A stretch of DNA of 64,000 nt from Schizochytrium sp. CCTCC M209059 (taxonomy: Eukaryota; Sar; Bigyra; Thraustochytrida; Thraustochytriidae): assembly GCA_000818945.1 (NCBI GenBank), contig KN805470.1, positions 1 through 64,000 on the forward strand, given 5' to 3'. The notes beneath the pieces are model-generated. The model made no database searches, was not told where the DNA came from, and saw only the letters and a list, made by a program, of their open reading frames with translations. Shown here piece by piece: positions 9,382 through 18,831 of this stretch. Position numbers and translations under genes: made by a program. Within the stretch, counting starts at the first letter, position 1. Each line of letters begins with the position of its first letter.

Positions 9382-12300
9382 CTAACGCCAGCGACCGCTG
9401 TCCGCGCCACCGCTGCGGCCAAAGGTGCGCTCGCTACCACGATCACCACCTCCAAAGCCGCCGCGACGATCACTAAAGCCTCCACGCTCGCTGTTGCCAA
9501 AGCCGCCACGCTCACTGTTGCCAAAGCCGCCACGGCCACCACCAAAGCCGCGCTCGCTGCGCTCACCACCTTCACCGCCAAAGTTGCGCTCGCCATAGTT
9601 GGAGCGGCCTCCACCAAAAGCAGAGCTGCCCGGGCGCTCCGAGAAGCCGCCGCGGCCACCGCCAAAGCCGCCACGCTCTCCACGCTCGCCGCCAAAGCCG
9701 CCACGACCACCGCCGAAGCCACCGCGCTCGCCTTCGTATCCAGCGCGCTCACCGCCGCCGCGCTCGCCACTAAAGCCGCCACGACCGCCGCGATCGCCAC
9801 CACGGTCGCCACCGAATCCGCGACGGTCACCACCAAAGGGACCATCTTCGCCACCACGGTCGCCGCCAAAGCGACCGCCGCCGCGATCGCCACCAAAGCC
9901 GCGACGCTCGCCGCCAAAGGGACCATCTTCACCTCCGCGGTCGCCACCAAAGCCGCGACGCTCGCCGCCAAAGGGGCCATCGTCGCCACCACGGGCCTGG
10001 GCCATGCCGAAGCGGCCGCCATCCTCCTCGTAGCGCATGGGAGGGCGGTCTGTGGGGGGTGCGTCATCCATCATGGGGCGGCGCGACGGGCCGTCGTTCA
10101 TACGGTCGCCACCGTACTGCTCACGCTCCGAGCGCATGCGCTCCTCGCGCTCCTGGCGCTCCTGCTCTTCGCGCTCCTGCTCCTCGCGAAGACGCTCCTG
10201 CTTCTGGCGCTCGCGCTCAACACGCTCGGCCTCGGCCTTGCGCATCTCGATCTCCTTGGAAGCCTTGGCGCGGGTCTTGCGGGCACGGTCGAGCTTGGCG
10301 AGCTTGAGACGGCGGTCGCACTCCTCCCAGCGCTCCTGGCGGTCCGCCTCGTACTCTTCGTTCCAGCGAGCCATGAGCTTGTCTTCGAATTCCTTGCGGG
10401 CCTTTTGCATGTGGGCGTAAGTGGCCTTGTTTTCGAGGTTCTTCTTGTGCTCGTCGAGGCTCTTGGCCTTGAGAGCGGCAAAACCCTTTTTGTGGTCCTC
10501 CTCGTCCTTGACGAGACGCTCCTCGTAGAGCTTCTTGAGCTTGGGGATCTCCTTTTCGCGGAGCGCGCGGACGCGAGTGTCCAGGCGCTTGGCGGCGGCA
10601 ATAAGCTTCTTCTCGGTCTCGATGGACTCGTCCAGAGCCTTCTTGCGCGTCTCCTCGATGAGCTTTTCCTGCTCCTCCGAGGTCATGTTCTTGCTGAGCT
10701 GGCTGACATCAACACCCTCGTCGATGAGGCGCTGCTTGAGCTCGAACTGCTTCTTCTCCTCCTCGAGGGCATCGAGCTCCTTTTGGGCACGAGCGTCCTT
10801 GTGCTTTTGCAGACGCATAGCCTCGGCCTTTTTGCGCGCGGCCTCGGCTTCCTTGCGACGACGCTCGACGTCAACCTTGCGCGCGTGCTGCTCGCGATCG
10901 TGGTCATCCTTGCGCTTAGAAATAATATCGCGACGGCGAAGTACCTCCTGATGCGTCTGCGAGAGGTGCTCAAGCACGGTCTTAGCACGTGCGGCGCGGG
11001 CCTCGGCATAGAGCTTGGCCTTGCCCTTGGGCTCCAGCTCGGCGCAGATGGACTTGAGACCACGCGCCATATCAGTGAGAACCCACTGGGTGCGCTGCTC
11101 CTCCATAATGTCCTCACCGAAGCGGATGCAGCCGGCGGTGTGATCGAGCGTGAGCGAGTGGGCCTCAATCTGACGCGTCTTGATCGCCTTGATCAAGTAC
11201 GACTCAATGGACATCCACGGCTGGTTGAGGGGCTCCATCATCTTTTGCAGGTACTCAAGTCGCACAGAGTAGTACACCTGTGCGAGCTGGGAAATGACAC
11301 GGACGATAAGAAGCTGCTCAAGAGGCTCCACGTAGTGCTGGAGGCGCTCGTCCGCCTTGAACTTGTTGAGGATCGGGCCGACCTTGGATGCGAGCTTGAG
11401 CGGCGCGAAACTGCGCTCAAGCTGCAGAAAGAGCACGCGGGTCTCGGGCGTGACGAGCTCGAGAATGCCATCATCGACGAGCTCCTTCATGAGGGCCTCG
11501 CGGTCCGTGGTAGTCTCGAAGCCAAGAAGAAGAGCAAGCTTGTTGTTCTTTTGCTTCTCGACGCTCTTGGAGCCGTAGGTGGTACCCGCCTTGGCATTCT
11601 TGAGGGGAATGCTCATGGCCGCGAGCAGGACGCAGCTGGCCATCGAGGCGCTTTCCTCGGGTGTGAGACTCTTGTTCTTCTCCACCGAAATCTGATAGTA
11701 GGCCCTGTAGGCGTACGCGTGGAAGAGGTAGTTCTCGGCCACGAGAAAAAGATCCGTGAGCTTCTGGTAGTAGGTGGCCTCGAGCTGGCTCGATGGGCGC
11801 TGCTCGGTCTTCATGAAGATGCTGTGGATGTCCTCGATGGTGCGGAAACCTTCGTTCCAGAGCTTGAGCTGCGAAGCGACCTTGAGCTGCTCAAAGCGGG
11901 TGGCCAGCTGCAGCTCAAGGGCCTCGGGGGGCGCAGGACCATCACGGTCGCGGGTGCGGTTGGTGTGATTGCGCATGGTGTCGCAGAGCTTGCGGAATTC
12001 CACCTTGCGGCTGTACTCGACGCAGAACTTCATGGTGCGGAGAGCCGTGCGCTGGTACACGTTGGCGAGCTTGTGGTTGCCGCGCAAAATCTCGAGGGTC
12101 GACCGGTACGACTCCCACATGAAGCGCAGCCAGGGCACGAGGACCTCGCGCTCGGTGCGTTCCTTGTTTTGCTCGCTGCTCACAGACTCAAGGAGGATGC
12201 TTTCAGGGGTCTTGTCGTTCTCGAGATCCTCGACGTCATCGACGGTCTTCCGATCGCACACGGCCGACATCTCCTTGACGCGTTTCTCGGCCAGATTGAG

Positions 12301-12579
12301 CATGTACTCAATCACGGTCTCCAACGACTGGGGCGCCTGTACCTGGCAGAGATTGCGATACTGATGCAGACCCTCTTTGGCCATAAAGTTGTTGCGAGAG
12401 TCGACGCACAGGTCCATGAAGCGCTCCATCACCTGGATGTGGGCGGGCTGCCATTGTCGGTTCCGCCGCAGCGAGAGAAACTCGTACAGGACCTCGAGGG
12501 CCTGCTTCTTCTTGCCAACCGCGATGAACTCATCGGCGCGCTTGAGCACGTTCTCCGGCTTCACCACGTACCAGCTCAT
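9382..12579 (-). CDS. EIF3A: Eukaryotic translation initiation factor 3 subunit A
   Basis: 1065-residue eIF3a. The N-terminus (M-S-W-Y-V-V-K-P-E-N-V-L-K-R-A) matches the conserved start of the family. Then comes the helical repeat and PCI region (to about residue 500), a long charged spectrin-like coiled coil (about 550-850), and a C-terminal tail of about 180 residues rich in F-G-G, R-G-G and D-R-G-G repeats. The PCI domain assembles the octameric eIF3 core on the 40S subunit; the coiled coil contacts eIF3b, g and i. The Arg/Gly tail resembles RNA-binding RGG repeats and is the least conserved part of the family. The ATG at 12579 is unambiguous. The opposite strand is open for 1088 codons across the same region, a side effect of codon usage and not a gene. 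Shares a divergent upstream region with the coiled-coil gene starting at 13339. Confidence 0.95.
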   Translation of the reverse strand: MSWYVVKPENVLKRADEFIAVGKKKQALEVLYEFLSLRRNRQWQPAHIQVMERFMDLCVDSRNNFMAKEGLHQYRNLCQVQAPQSLETVIEYMLNLAEKRVKEMSAVCDRKTVDDVEDLENDKTPESILLESVSSEQNKERTEREVLVPWLRFMWESYRSTLEILRGNHKLANVYQRTALRTMKFCVEYSRKVEFRKLCDTMRNHTNRTRDRDGPAPPEALELQLATRFEQLKVASQLKLWNEGFRTIEDIHSIFMKTEQRPSSQLEATYYQKLTDLFLVAENYLFHAYAYRAYYQISVEKNKSLTPEESASMASCVLLAAMSIPLKNAKAGTTYGSKSVEKQKNNKLALLLGFETTTDREALMKELVDDGILELVTPETRVLFLQLERSFAPLKLASKVGPILNKFKADERLQHYVEPLEQLLIVRVISQLAQVYYSVRLEYLQKMMEPLNQPWMSIESYLIKAIKTRQIEAHSLTLDHTAGCIRFGEDIMEEQRTQWVLTDMARGLKSICAELEPKGKAKLYAEARAARAKTVLEHLSQTHQEVLRRRDIISKRKDDHDREQHARKVDVERRRKEAEAARKKAEAMRLQKHKDARAQKELDALEEEKKQFELKQRLIDEGVDVSQLSKNMTSEEQEKLIEETRKKALDESIETEKKLIAAAKRLDTRVRALREKEIPKLKKLYEERLVKDEEDHKKGFAALKAKSLDEHKKNLENKATYAHMQKARKEFEDKLMARWNEEYEADRQERWEECDRRLKLAKLDRARKTRAKASKEIEMRKAEAERVERERQKQERLREEQEREEQERQEREERMRSEREQYGGDRMNDGPSRRPMMDDAPPTDRPPMRYEEDGGRFGMAQARGGDDGPFGGERRGFGGDRGGEDGPFGGERRGFGGDRGGGRFGGDRGGEDGPFGGDRRGFGGDRGGDRGGRGGFSGERGGGERAGYEGERGGFGGGRGGFGGERGERGGFGGGRGGFSERPGSSAFGGGRSNYGERNFGGEGGERSERGFGGGRGGFGNSERGGFGNSERGGFSDRRGGFGGGDRGSERTFGRSGGADSGRWR
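9400..10030 (-). repeat. In-frame RGG/FGG tandem repeats of eIF3a tail
   Basis: Imperfect tandem units of about 18-30 nt encode F-G-G-D-R-G-G and G-P-F-G-G-E-R-R modules in the C-terminal tail of eIF3a. Three near-identical copies of a longer unit (E-D-G-P-F-G-G-E/D-R-R-G-F-G-G-D) lie at about 9830-9990, suggesting recent slippage or unequal crossing over. Copy number may vary between strains. Confidence 0.8.
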
Positions 12580-13338
12580 CGTGCCTGATAGGAAACGAGG
12601 GCGGCGCTGTCAACGCAACGACGGGCCTGCCTCAATCAAGCTCTTCTCCGTCCACGTCTGCGTCTCCGGCGCAGGAGGCGCGCGGCGCTACGCGGCGCGG
12701 CGCGAGGGGGGGGGGGCGAGCGAATAGAGCGCGGAAGGGCGGGCTTCCGGGCGTGCGCGGGCTGCCGGGCGTGGGCAGCTCTGCGCGCGGGCGGTCGTGG
12801 TCTGCTCTCTCTGCCCCGCCTGCTGCTCTCCACTCCCGCGTCTCCTCCGCGATCCTGCTGTTTGTGCGGCTGCAAGCCATCGATCTCCCACTACGCCAAA
12901 CGCTAGCACCCCCTAGCGGCATCGGCAGCGGCAGGGTCACTTGGAGCCGCGCCCGCGCAAGTCGAGAATGGGCGGCCACAAGTCGGGAATGGCGGGACAA
13001 GTGGGCTATGGGCTAACTGTAGGAGGGCGGGCGCAGCGCTTTGCAGCGGGAAATGCGCCACTTGCGAATGATGCATAGCGCACTTGCGGCGCGGCGATAG
13101 CCGACTTGCCAGGTGGCTTACTCGTGCAGCCGTGGGTAAGCAAAAGAGCACGTGCTCGTGTGCGAGAAGAAGGAGAAGAAGGAGAAGGAGAAGAAGGAGA
13201 AGAAGGAGAAGAAGGAGAAGAAGGAGAAGAAGGAGAAGAAGGAGAAGACAAAGCAGAAATCAACGCAATCCTCGCGGAGACAAGACGAGACGAGACGAGA
13301 GGAGAAGAGAGGAGAGGAGACTAGACGGAGTTGGCAAG
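12580..13338. promoter_or_regulatory. Divergent promoter region, eIF3a / coiled-coil gene
   Basis: About 760 bp between two divergent start codons. It holds a short poly-G run (about 12705-12715) and a cluster of related words around 12950-13110: ACAAGTCGGGAATGG, CCACTTGCGAATG, GCGCACTTGCGG and GATAGCCGACTTGCC. The same words recur upstream of two other genes (about 19421-19458 and 47221-47281), so they are candidate promoter elements. A GAGAAG array occupies the 5' leader next to the coiled-coil gene. Confidence 0.5.
13157..13251 (+). repeat. GAGAAG/GAGAAGAAG microsatellite
   Basis: Roughly 95 bp of near-perfect purine triplet/hexamer repeat in the presumed 5' UTR of the coiled-coil gene. 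It inflates open frames here (Arg-rich or Glu/Lys-rich runs) that are not part of the protein. Confidence 0.9.
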
Positions 13339-14583
13339 ATGTCGGGCGCGGGCGAAGTCCACACGCCGGAGCGGAGCCAAAAGCTCAAGGAGGAGCAGAC
13401 GAAACGCAACTCAGCCTTTAAGGAAAACTTGAACACCAGGCTGGAGCAGTTCGCGCAGGAAGAGCGCGAGACAAAGGCCCGCTTCGAAGCCAACAAGCCC
13501 GACGTGGCGGCGCGCAAGCAAGAGGTCCGCGACGAGCAAACAAAGCGTGATAAAGCCTTTGCGGAAAAGCGCGAAGCCGCCGTACAAAAGTACTTTCAGG
13601 ATCTTGTGGATGCCGCGCCTGCTCGCGAGGAGCAACGTCGCGAGATGACAGAGTCGATCGCTGCGCGCACGAAAGCGTCCCATGAGGCCCTTGTCGAGAA
13701 GGATAAGGCCTTCAAGGCCGATCGCGACCAGCGCGTCAAGGAGTACGTTGCCAGCGAGGACGCCGCCAGCGCCAAGGGCAAGTCCAACGAGGAAAAGGAG
13801 GCGCTGCGTGACCAATTCCGCGCCAAGAGCCGGGCTGATGCCCTCAAGCGTCGCCAAAAGTACGCCGAAGAGCAGAGGGCCAAGTGGGCGGCTAGTCTTA
13901 CCTCTGGCGCCGAGACCTACTACAAGAACAAGGCGGCCGCCCCAGCCCCGTCGCGACCTCGGAGGTCGACACCGGACTCTGTGGCTGGATCCAACAACGA
14001 AGGCAAGGGGGCGGAGCTCAAGAAGGACGGCGGCGCTTCCCAAGAGGCAGCTGTCCCCGCGCACATTGCGTCGCAGCGCGCTCTGCCCATCTTTATGAGC
14101 CGCGGTGTTCCCGTACGAGAGCGTGCAGAGCCTGCCGTTGACGCCGCTGCAGCCAAGAAGGAAGCCCAAACGGCACCGACGCAGATTAAAGCCCGTAATG
14201 CCGAGAAGCGCGACGCACGTGCTGCGCGCGATGCCAAGTTCAAGGAAGAGTATGCGTCCACTCTCCGGGCCTTTCTCGAGGACGAGGCTGTTCGCGAAGA
14301 AGAGTCTGCTGCTTTAAGTATGAAGATCGTGACGGACCTCAAGGACAAGTTCAACGCTGACGCCGATGCACGCAAGGCGCGCGGCGAGAAGCAAGCGGCT
14401 GCTCGCCAAGAAAACCTTGCTTCTTTCCTCGCACGCGAAAAGGATGATCTTGCCAAAGAAAAGGATACCAACGCTCAGAAGAACACGGAAATCCAGACTC
14501 GCCTTCGCGACCTCGATGCCAAACGTCGTGCCATGGACGCCAAGTTTCGCGAGGCGCGCGCTGCGGCCGCGGCGGCTCACTGA
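13339..14583 (+). CDS. Charged coiled-coil protein, unrecognised
   Basis: 414 residues from the ATG at 13339 (context CAAGATGTC); the frame stays open upstream only because of the GAGAAG repeat, so I do not use the earlier codons. The protein is almost entirely charged helix, with Lys, Arg, Glu and Ala dominating. A loose internal repeat K-R-D-K-A-F/K-D-K-A-F recurs at roughly 40-residue spacing in the N-terminal half (about 20-190). A short Pro/Ser-rich break (about 200-270) separates the two helical halves, and the C-terminus ends in an Ala run. No catalytic or membrane segments. I do not recognise the family; a cytoskeletal or axonemal coiled-coil role is possible but unproven. Codon use looks like its neighbours. 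Confidence 0.75.
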   Translation: MSGAGEVHTPERSQKLKEEQTKRNSAFKENLNTRLEQFAQEERETKARFEANKPDVAARKQEVRDEQTKRDKAFAEKREAAVQKYFQDLVDAAPAREEQRREMTESIAARTKASHEALVEKDKAFKADRDQRVKEYVASEDAASAKGKSNEEKEALRDQFRAKSRADALKRRQKYAEEQRAKWAASLTSGAETYYKNKAAAPAPSRPRRSTPDSVAGSNNEGKGAELKKDGGASQEAAVPAHIASQRALPIFMSRGVPVRERAEPAVDAAAAKKEAQTAPTQIKARNAEKRDARAARDAKFKEEYASTLRAFLEDEAVREEESAALSMKIVTDLKDKFNADADARKARGEKQAAARQENLASFLAREKDDLAKEKDTNAQKNTEIQTRLRDLDAKRRAMDAKFREARAAAAAAH

Positions 14584-15088
14584 GACCGAAACTCTTGGTT
14601 AAGCGTTCCCAGAAAGTCATTCTTTGCGAGCACCAACTCCATCATTGACCGCTTACACCAGACATGACTCTTATATGTCCCCCAAAAAAGATTGTTCGTC
14701 CGTAAAGTTGTTTTCTGCTTCCGGTCACTTGTTTTCGTGATGGGAATACAATAATTTTCTGATCCTCAATTTGCATTCGTCTTGTATGATGTATTCTTAA
14801 ATTTTGACTGCAAGCATGCGGTAACCTGTGACCTTTTACTTTCGCTGCCTTGCTTTCGCAAAAGACACCGTCCCTTGTCTTTTCTACTTTCAAATTGCTC
14901 CTTTGACGTCATGTGCATAACAAATGGTCTATTTGAACCATATGAACTTGAATTGAATGAAAAAACAAAAACTGGCCCATTTTGGCTGGCTGGCCGCCTG
15001 GTTGGACGTGTAGAACTCCCTCCATCCACCAAACTCGCGCGCGCGTGCGAAGTTGTCGCGAGCGCAGCAAGGTCGCGAGCCCGCAGGA
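14584..15088. other. Spacer between coiled-coil gene and MPP10
   Basis: About 500 bp, AT-rich in the middle, holding the 3' end of one gene and the promoter of the next. A CRE-like TGACGTCA word occurs near 14903. No gene-like content seen on either strand. Confidence 0.5.
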
Positions 15089-17380
15089 ATGGTGTTCACG
15101 TCGCTTTGCAGCGGGGAGCTGCCCGAGGCCAAGGTGCTCGAGTCCCTGCGTGCGTTGCAGGCTGAGCAATTCGGGGGTTCGCGTGAGGAGCTCAGGGATG
15201 CCGCTGGAGTCGCGCTCAAGGGGCTCAAGGCGCTCTTTGACGCGGTCAGACGCGCAGAGACGGCATCCAAAGGCGTCAAGGCGCTGGCAGGCAACGGCCA
15301 TGGCGACATCTCTGACGCAGACGATGATGACGTTGATAGCGAGGAGGACACAGATGCCGAGGCAGACGCTTTGCGCACCAAATCCCGCAAGCGCCAGCGC
15401 CCGATTGGCTCGGGTCGGCTCGATGAGCTCCCTGTGGAAGGCTTCGACTCCGAGCAGCTTTGGGCAATGCTCGATATGGAGAACAAGCCTACCATGCGTT
15501 ATCTAGAAGAGATGCTTACGGATCTCGAAACTGCGAATGAGCAGGCGGATGGGGACCTTACTCTGCTTGCGAGGACAGCAGACGATGAGGACGAGGAAGT
15601 GGATGACGACGACGACGATGACGACGGAGACCTCGCTGCAATGCTCGCGAGAGCGCGCTCCCGCAAAAATGCCGAAAAGACCAAAACTGGTGCCGTGGAC
15701 GAGGACGATGACAGTGACGCCATGGAGGATGACGATGACGACGAAGAAGGAGAACAAGAAGAGGAAGAGGAAGAGAAGGAGTCCGATACGAACGCAGAAG
15801 AACTCGATGTGCCTACGGAAATGGATGATGACTTTTTCACGTTTGCGGACATGGAAAAGTTCACGTCGAGCATGGAGGATGATGATGCGAGAATGAAACT
15901 GAAGCAGCTCAAACGGGAAGAGAAAGAGAAGGAGAGCGACGCCAAGGATGCGCGAACAAGTCTCGAGGAAGATGACTACAGCGACGATGGCGCAGGCGAT
16001 CATCCCGAAGCAGACGACGACAGCGACGCCGATGACGACAAAGATGATGACGACGACTCTGGCGTCGATCTTGACGCTGTCAACGACGAAGATGAAGACG
16101 ACTCGAGCGACGAAATGGCGCGCCACGCCACCTTTTCTGACTTTTGGGGAAAGGCCGGTAAGCCCAAGCCAAAGAAGACACCGCCGACGACACTGTCAAA
16201 GAAGAAGAAAAAGATCACAAAGCCCGATGAGGACGAAGAGTTCGACGACGTCGACGACGACAACGACGACGATGATGACGAAGTCGAAGTGGAAGAGGAA
16301 GAGGAAGAGGAAGAAGGATCGGATGCCGAGGCAATGGAAGATGTCGATGGCGAGGAGACCGCCGCGGCCGAACCGGACGTGCGTCTTTCAACTCATGAGA
16401 AACAGCAACTGGCGCTACGCGAGCAGATCCAAGAATTTGAGGATGAGCTCGTTGGAGAAAAGAATTGGGAACTCACCGGTGAAACGCGAGGCAGGGATCG
16501 TGAAAAGAATGAGCTGCTGGAAAAGGGCGCCGACCTGGAGGTGGACTACATTGCGCGACCCGCGCCCGCAATCACCGAGGAAGTGACGCGGAGTTTGGAG
16601 GACACCATTCGTCAGCGCATCTTGGACGCTGACTTTGACGATGTGGAACGCAAGCTTCCTATGGAAAAGGACGCAGACTACAGGCCCAAGGCAGAACTGT
16701 CCATGGAAAAAAGCAAGGTCGGCCTCGGCGAAGAGTATGCCAACGCCTACGAGCAGCAGGTGCTCGGACATGCTTCCGAGACAGACACGGCGCGTACTGA
16801 AGCGCATCAGGAGCTGCACAGCCTCTTTACCTCATTGTGCCACAAACTCGACTCGCTGTCGAACTTCCACTACACGCCCAAGCCACCAACGCTTGAAGGC
16901 GCCGTGGAGGTCAAGAATACTGCCGCCATCGAAATGGAAGAAGCCATGCCGGTCGCTGTAAGCGCATCTGCTCAGGCTGCGCCGGAGCAGGTGCTCGCCG
17001 TAAAGAAGGGTCGCGAAGGTGTCGGCAAGACGCGCGAGGAGATGGACCAGGACGAGCGCAAGGCGCTTCGCCAGGCGACCAAGACGGCCAAACGCAAGCG
17101 CAAGCGTATGCGTGATGCGGAGAAACGCATCGTATCGAAACTGAATCCTGGGCTGGGCAACAAGCACGCCAAGCGTGCTGCTGCCGTAGCGGCGAGCGGC
17201 GCAGCGACGCCTGGAACGGGTGGCGACGACACGAAATGGACCAAGTCTTCGACCTTTTTCGCCAAGATGCAGCAGAATGCAGCCGACGACCAGACGGGAG
17301 GGCACCGCGGCAAGGCTGCACGCCAGTCTCGCGACGACAAGCTGAGCAATGCAAGCAGGACAGCGCAGCTGCGTCTTTAG
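15089..17380 (+). CDS. MPP10: U3 snoRNP protein MPP10
   Basis: 763 residues from the ATG at 15089; the upstream in-frame codons begin with a non-ATG and are not used. MPP10 is a core protein of the U3 snoRNP/SSU processome, where it binds IMP3 and IMP4 and helps cleave pre-18S rRNA in the nucleolus. Evidence is the family's layout: a short helical N-terminus with the F-D-S-E-Q-L-W-A-M-L-D segment (about 130-145), very long acidic Asp/Glu tracts (about 170-450), the conserved F-F-x-F-A-D-M-E-x-F and A-T-F-S-D-F-W-G motifs, and a conserved C-terminal block beginning near W-E-L-T-G-E (about 465) that continues with the I-R-Q-R-I segment, S-K-V-G-L-G-E-x-Y, and a basic Lys/Arg tail. Somewhat longer than the human protein because of the acidic expansions. 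Confidence 0.92.
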   Translation: MVFTSLCSGELPEAKVLESLRALQAEQFGGSREELRDAAGVALKGLKALFDAVRRAETASKGVKALAGNGHGDISDADDDDVDSEEDTDAEADALRTKSRKRQRPIGSGRLDELPVEGFDSEQLWAMLDMENKPTMRYLEEMLTDLETANEQADGDLTLLARTADDEDEEVDDDDDDDDGDLAAMLARARSRKNAEKTKTGAVDEDDDSDAMEDDDDDEEGEQEEEEEEKESDTNAEELDVPTEMDDDFFTFADMEKFTSSMEDDDARMKLKQLKREEKEKESDAKDARTSLEEDDYSDDGAGDHPEADDDSDADDDKDDDDDSGVDLDAVNDEDEDDSSDEMARHATFSDFWGKAGKPKPKKTPPTTLSKKKKKITKPDEDEEFDDVDDDNDDDDDEVEVEEEEEEEEGSDAEAMEDVDGEETAAAEPDVRLSTHEKQQLALREQIQEFEDELVGEKNWELTGETRGRDREKNELLEKGADLEVDYIARPAPAITEEVTRSLEDTIRQRILDADFDDVERKLPMEKDADYRPKAELSMEKSKVGLGEEYANAYEQQVLGHASETDTARTEAHQELHSLFTSLCHKLDSLSNFHYTPKPPTLEGAVEVKNTAAIEMEEAMPVAVSASAQAAPEQVLAVKKGREGVGKTREEMDQDERKALRQATKTAKRKRKRMRDAEKRIVSKLNPGLGNKHAKRAAAVAASGAATPGTGGDDTKWTKSSTFFAKMQQNAADDQTGGHRGKAARQSRDDKLSNASRTAQLRL

Positions 17381-17958
17381 TTGTCTCTTTTATAAACACC
17401 AATTCCTTTTTTGATCAACCAAGATAAAATAAATCAAAACAAACGAAAAGTGACTGTTGCATTGAGGATGATGATGATGATGATAGACGAGCCAACTCTG
17501 TACATGTGGTAGAACTCTACACTTTGACGTTAACGAGATACGCGATAGGCTTGCAAAGGTAGAGCGAGCTTGAAAGGGAACAGATGAAAGCAGCAAGAGA
17601 AGAGAAGAAAGAGAACAGGGAAACAATATTGAGTGCTTCGAGATAGTAATCGAAGGAGATTCAGGAACGTAAAGGTTCATAGCAAACGATGTGAACGAAA
17701 AGAAGAAGAAGAAGAAGAAGAAGAAGTAGAAATGAAAAGCTGGTCGAGACCTCGTCGGCTCACCTCCTCCGAACTTTCGTCGACAAAGGAAGAGCCCATC
17801 AACGGAGTCAATCATAATGGAATAGGAGGGTCAAGGGTAAAGTCAGACCTCTACGGTCAATATGTGCGCGGATGATTTCCGTGGCGAATCAGGATGAATG
17901 AATAAAGCAGAAACAGGCCAGGTGAAAGATACAGAACACGAAGAGCGACCCTCTCCAA
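17381..17958. other. Convergent spacer between MPP10 and the MGGC protein gene
   Basis: About 580 bp containing ATG/GAT triplets (about 17468-17482) and a GAAGAA array (about 17700-17726). Open frames on both strands are low complexity. It should hold both 3' UTRs. Confidence 0.5.
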
Positions 17959-18831
17959 CTAGGCCATCACTTGAAAAAGAGGCTCTAGCTCGCCTTGTGC
18001 TTGGTCCTGTTGAAGCTCCTCAAGCGAGGCTTCCTCCACGCAAATATGGCCAAAAGGATCGTATTCGCTGTCGCGCATGAAATTATCCAACTTGACGCGC
18101 AATTGCACGGAAAGTGTCTTTTTCAGAGCGGCGGTGCGTTGCTTGTGAAGCGACGACTTGCCCGACATTTCGCTCTTTTCCAAGAGTTCGCAAAGGTCCT
18201 CGTCGTCGAGAAATTCCTCCATGACAGCCATACTTGCATCAAGGACAAAGTAGCAGGTGCAAACGGGGCTGTGTGGCTTGAAGTGGTTAAAGAGGCGCTT
18301 TAACCGCGCATCCTTGCCTCGCACGACACCAAAGAATACCTCGTTGAGGTACTCGCAGAGCGCCACGACGGTCGCCGACGCATCGATGGGCTTGCCGGCC
18401 TGGCGAAGCGCGACCATGCGGCCCACGAGGGTGTCAACGACAAAGTTTTTGAAGGCTTCCTCCGCAGCGTCCCGTGCTGCATCTTCCTCGAGGTTGGTGA
18501 GGCCCGCGTGGTAGTGACTGACGCTGCGAAACTGCTCTTCGAGCCGGACCGAGCGTTTGCGCCAGGATTCTCGCCGTTGCTCGAGCTGCGCGGCCACGAG
18601 TTTCTTAGACGCCGACGACTGCGCGAACTCGAGCATCTTGGAGGCGTCCACGCCCGGCGGGCTCGCGCCGCGATGCGTGGGCTGCACGGACGTGCGCCTT
18701 GCGGTCGACACCTGCCCGTCCTCCGGGCTCGACGACAGGTACCTCGCGTCGTCGTCGTCGGCGGCCGCCAGCGCGCCCGGTTCCAGCATCGTCCCGCTCT
18801 CCGCGCGCATCTTGCCCGCGCACCCGCCCAT
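17959..18831 (-). CDS. Small protein with predicted N-terminal lipidation (MGGC start), unrecognised
   Basis: 290 residues, family unknown. It starts M-G-G-C-A-G-K: Gly at position 2 and Cys at position 4 fit dual N-myristoylation and S-palmitoylation, with Gly at position 6, which the myristoyltransferase tolerates less well than Ser. A disordered stretch follows (about 10-60). Then mostly helix with the sequence W-R-K-R-S-V-R-L-E-E-Q-F (about 90-101) and a compact central domain (about 120-225) containing A-L-C-E-Y-L-N-E-V-F-F-G. No membrane segment, so lipid would be the only anchor. It lies directly downstream of the LRR-ROCO-TIR gene on the same strand, and that protein also begins M-G-G; whether this is more than coincidence is unknown. 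Confidence 0.75.
   Translation of the reverse strand: MGGCAGKMRAESGTMLEPGALAAADDDDARYLSSSPEDGQVSTARRTSVQPTHRGASPPGVDASKMLEFAQSSASKKLVAAQLEQRRESWRKRSVRLEEQFRSVSHYHAGLTNLEEDAARDAAEEAFKNFVVDTLVGRMVALRQAGKPIDASATVVALCEYLNEVFFGVVRGKDARLKRLFNHFKPHSPVCTCYFVLDASMAVMEEFLDDEDLCELLEKSEMSGKSSLHKQRTAALKKTLSVQLRVKLDNFMRDSEYDPFGHICVEEASLEELQQDQAQGELEPLFQVMA

Noticed and set aside
9322..12588. 1088-codon open frame on the plus strand covering the whole eIF3a gene
   Set aside because: Exact antisense shadow of a conserved gene. Its product is Ala/Leu/Val-rich low complexity with no domain, and G/C-ending codon use explains the absence of stops.
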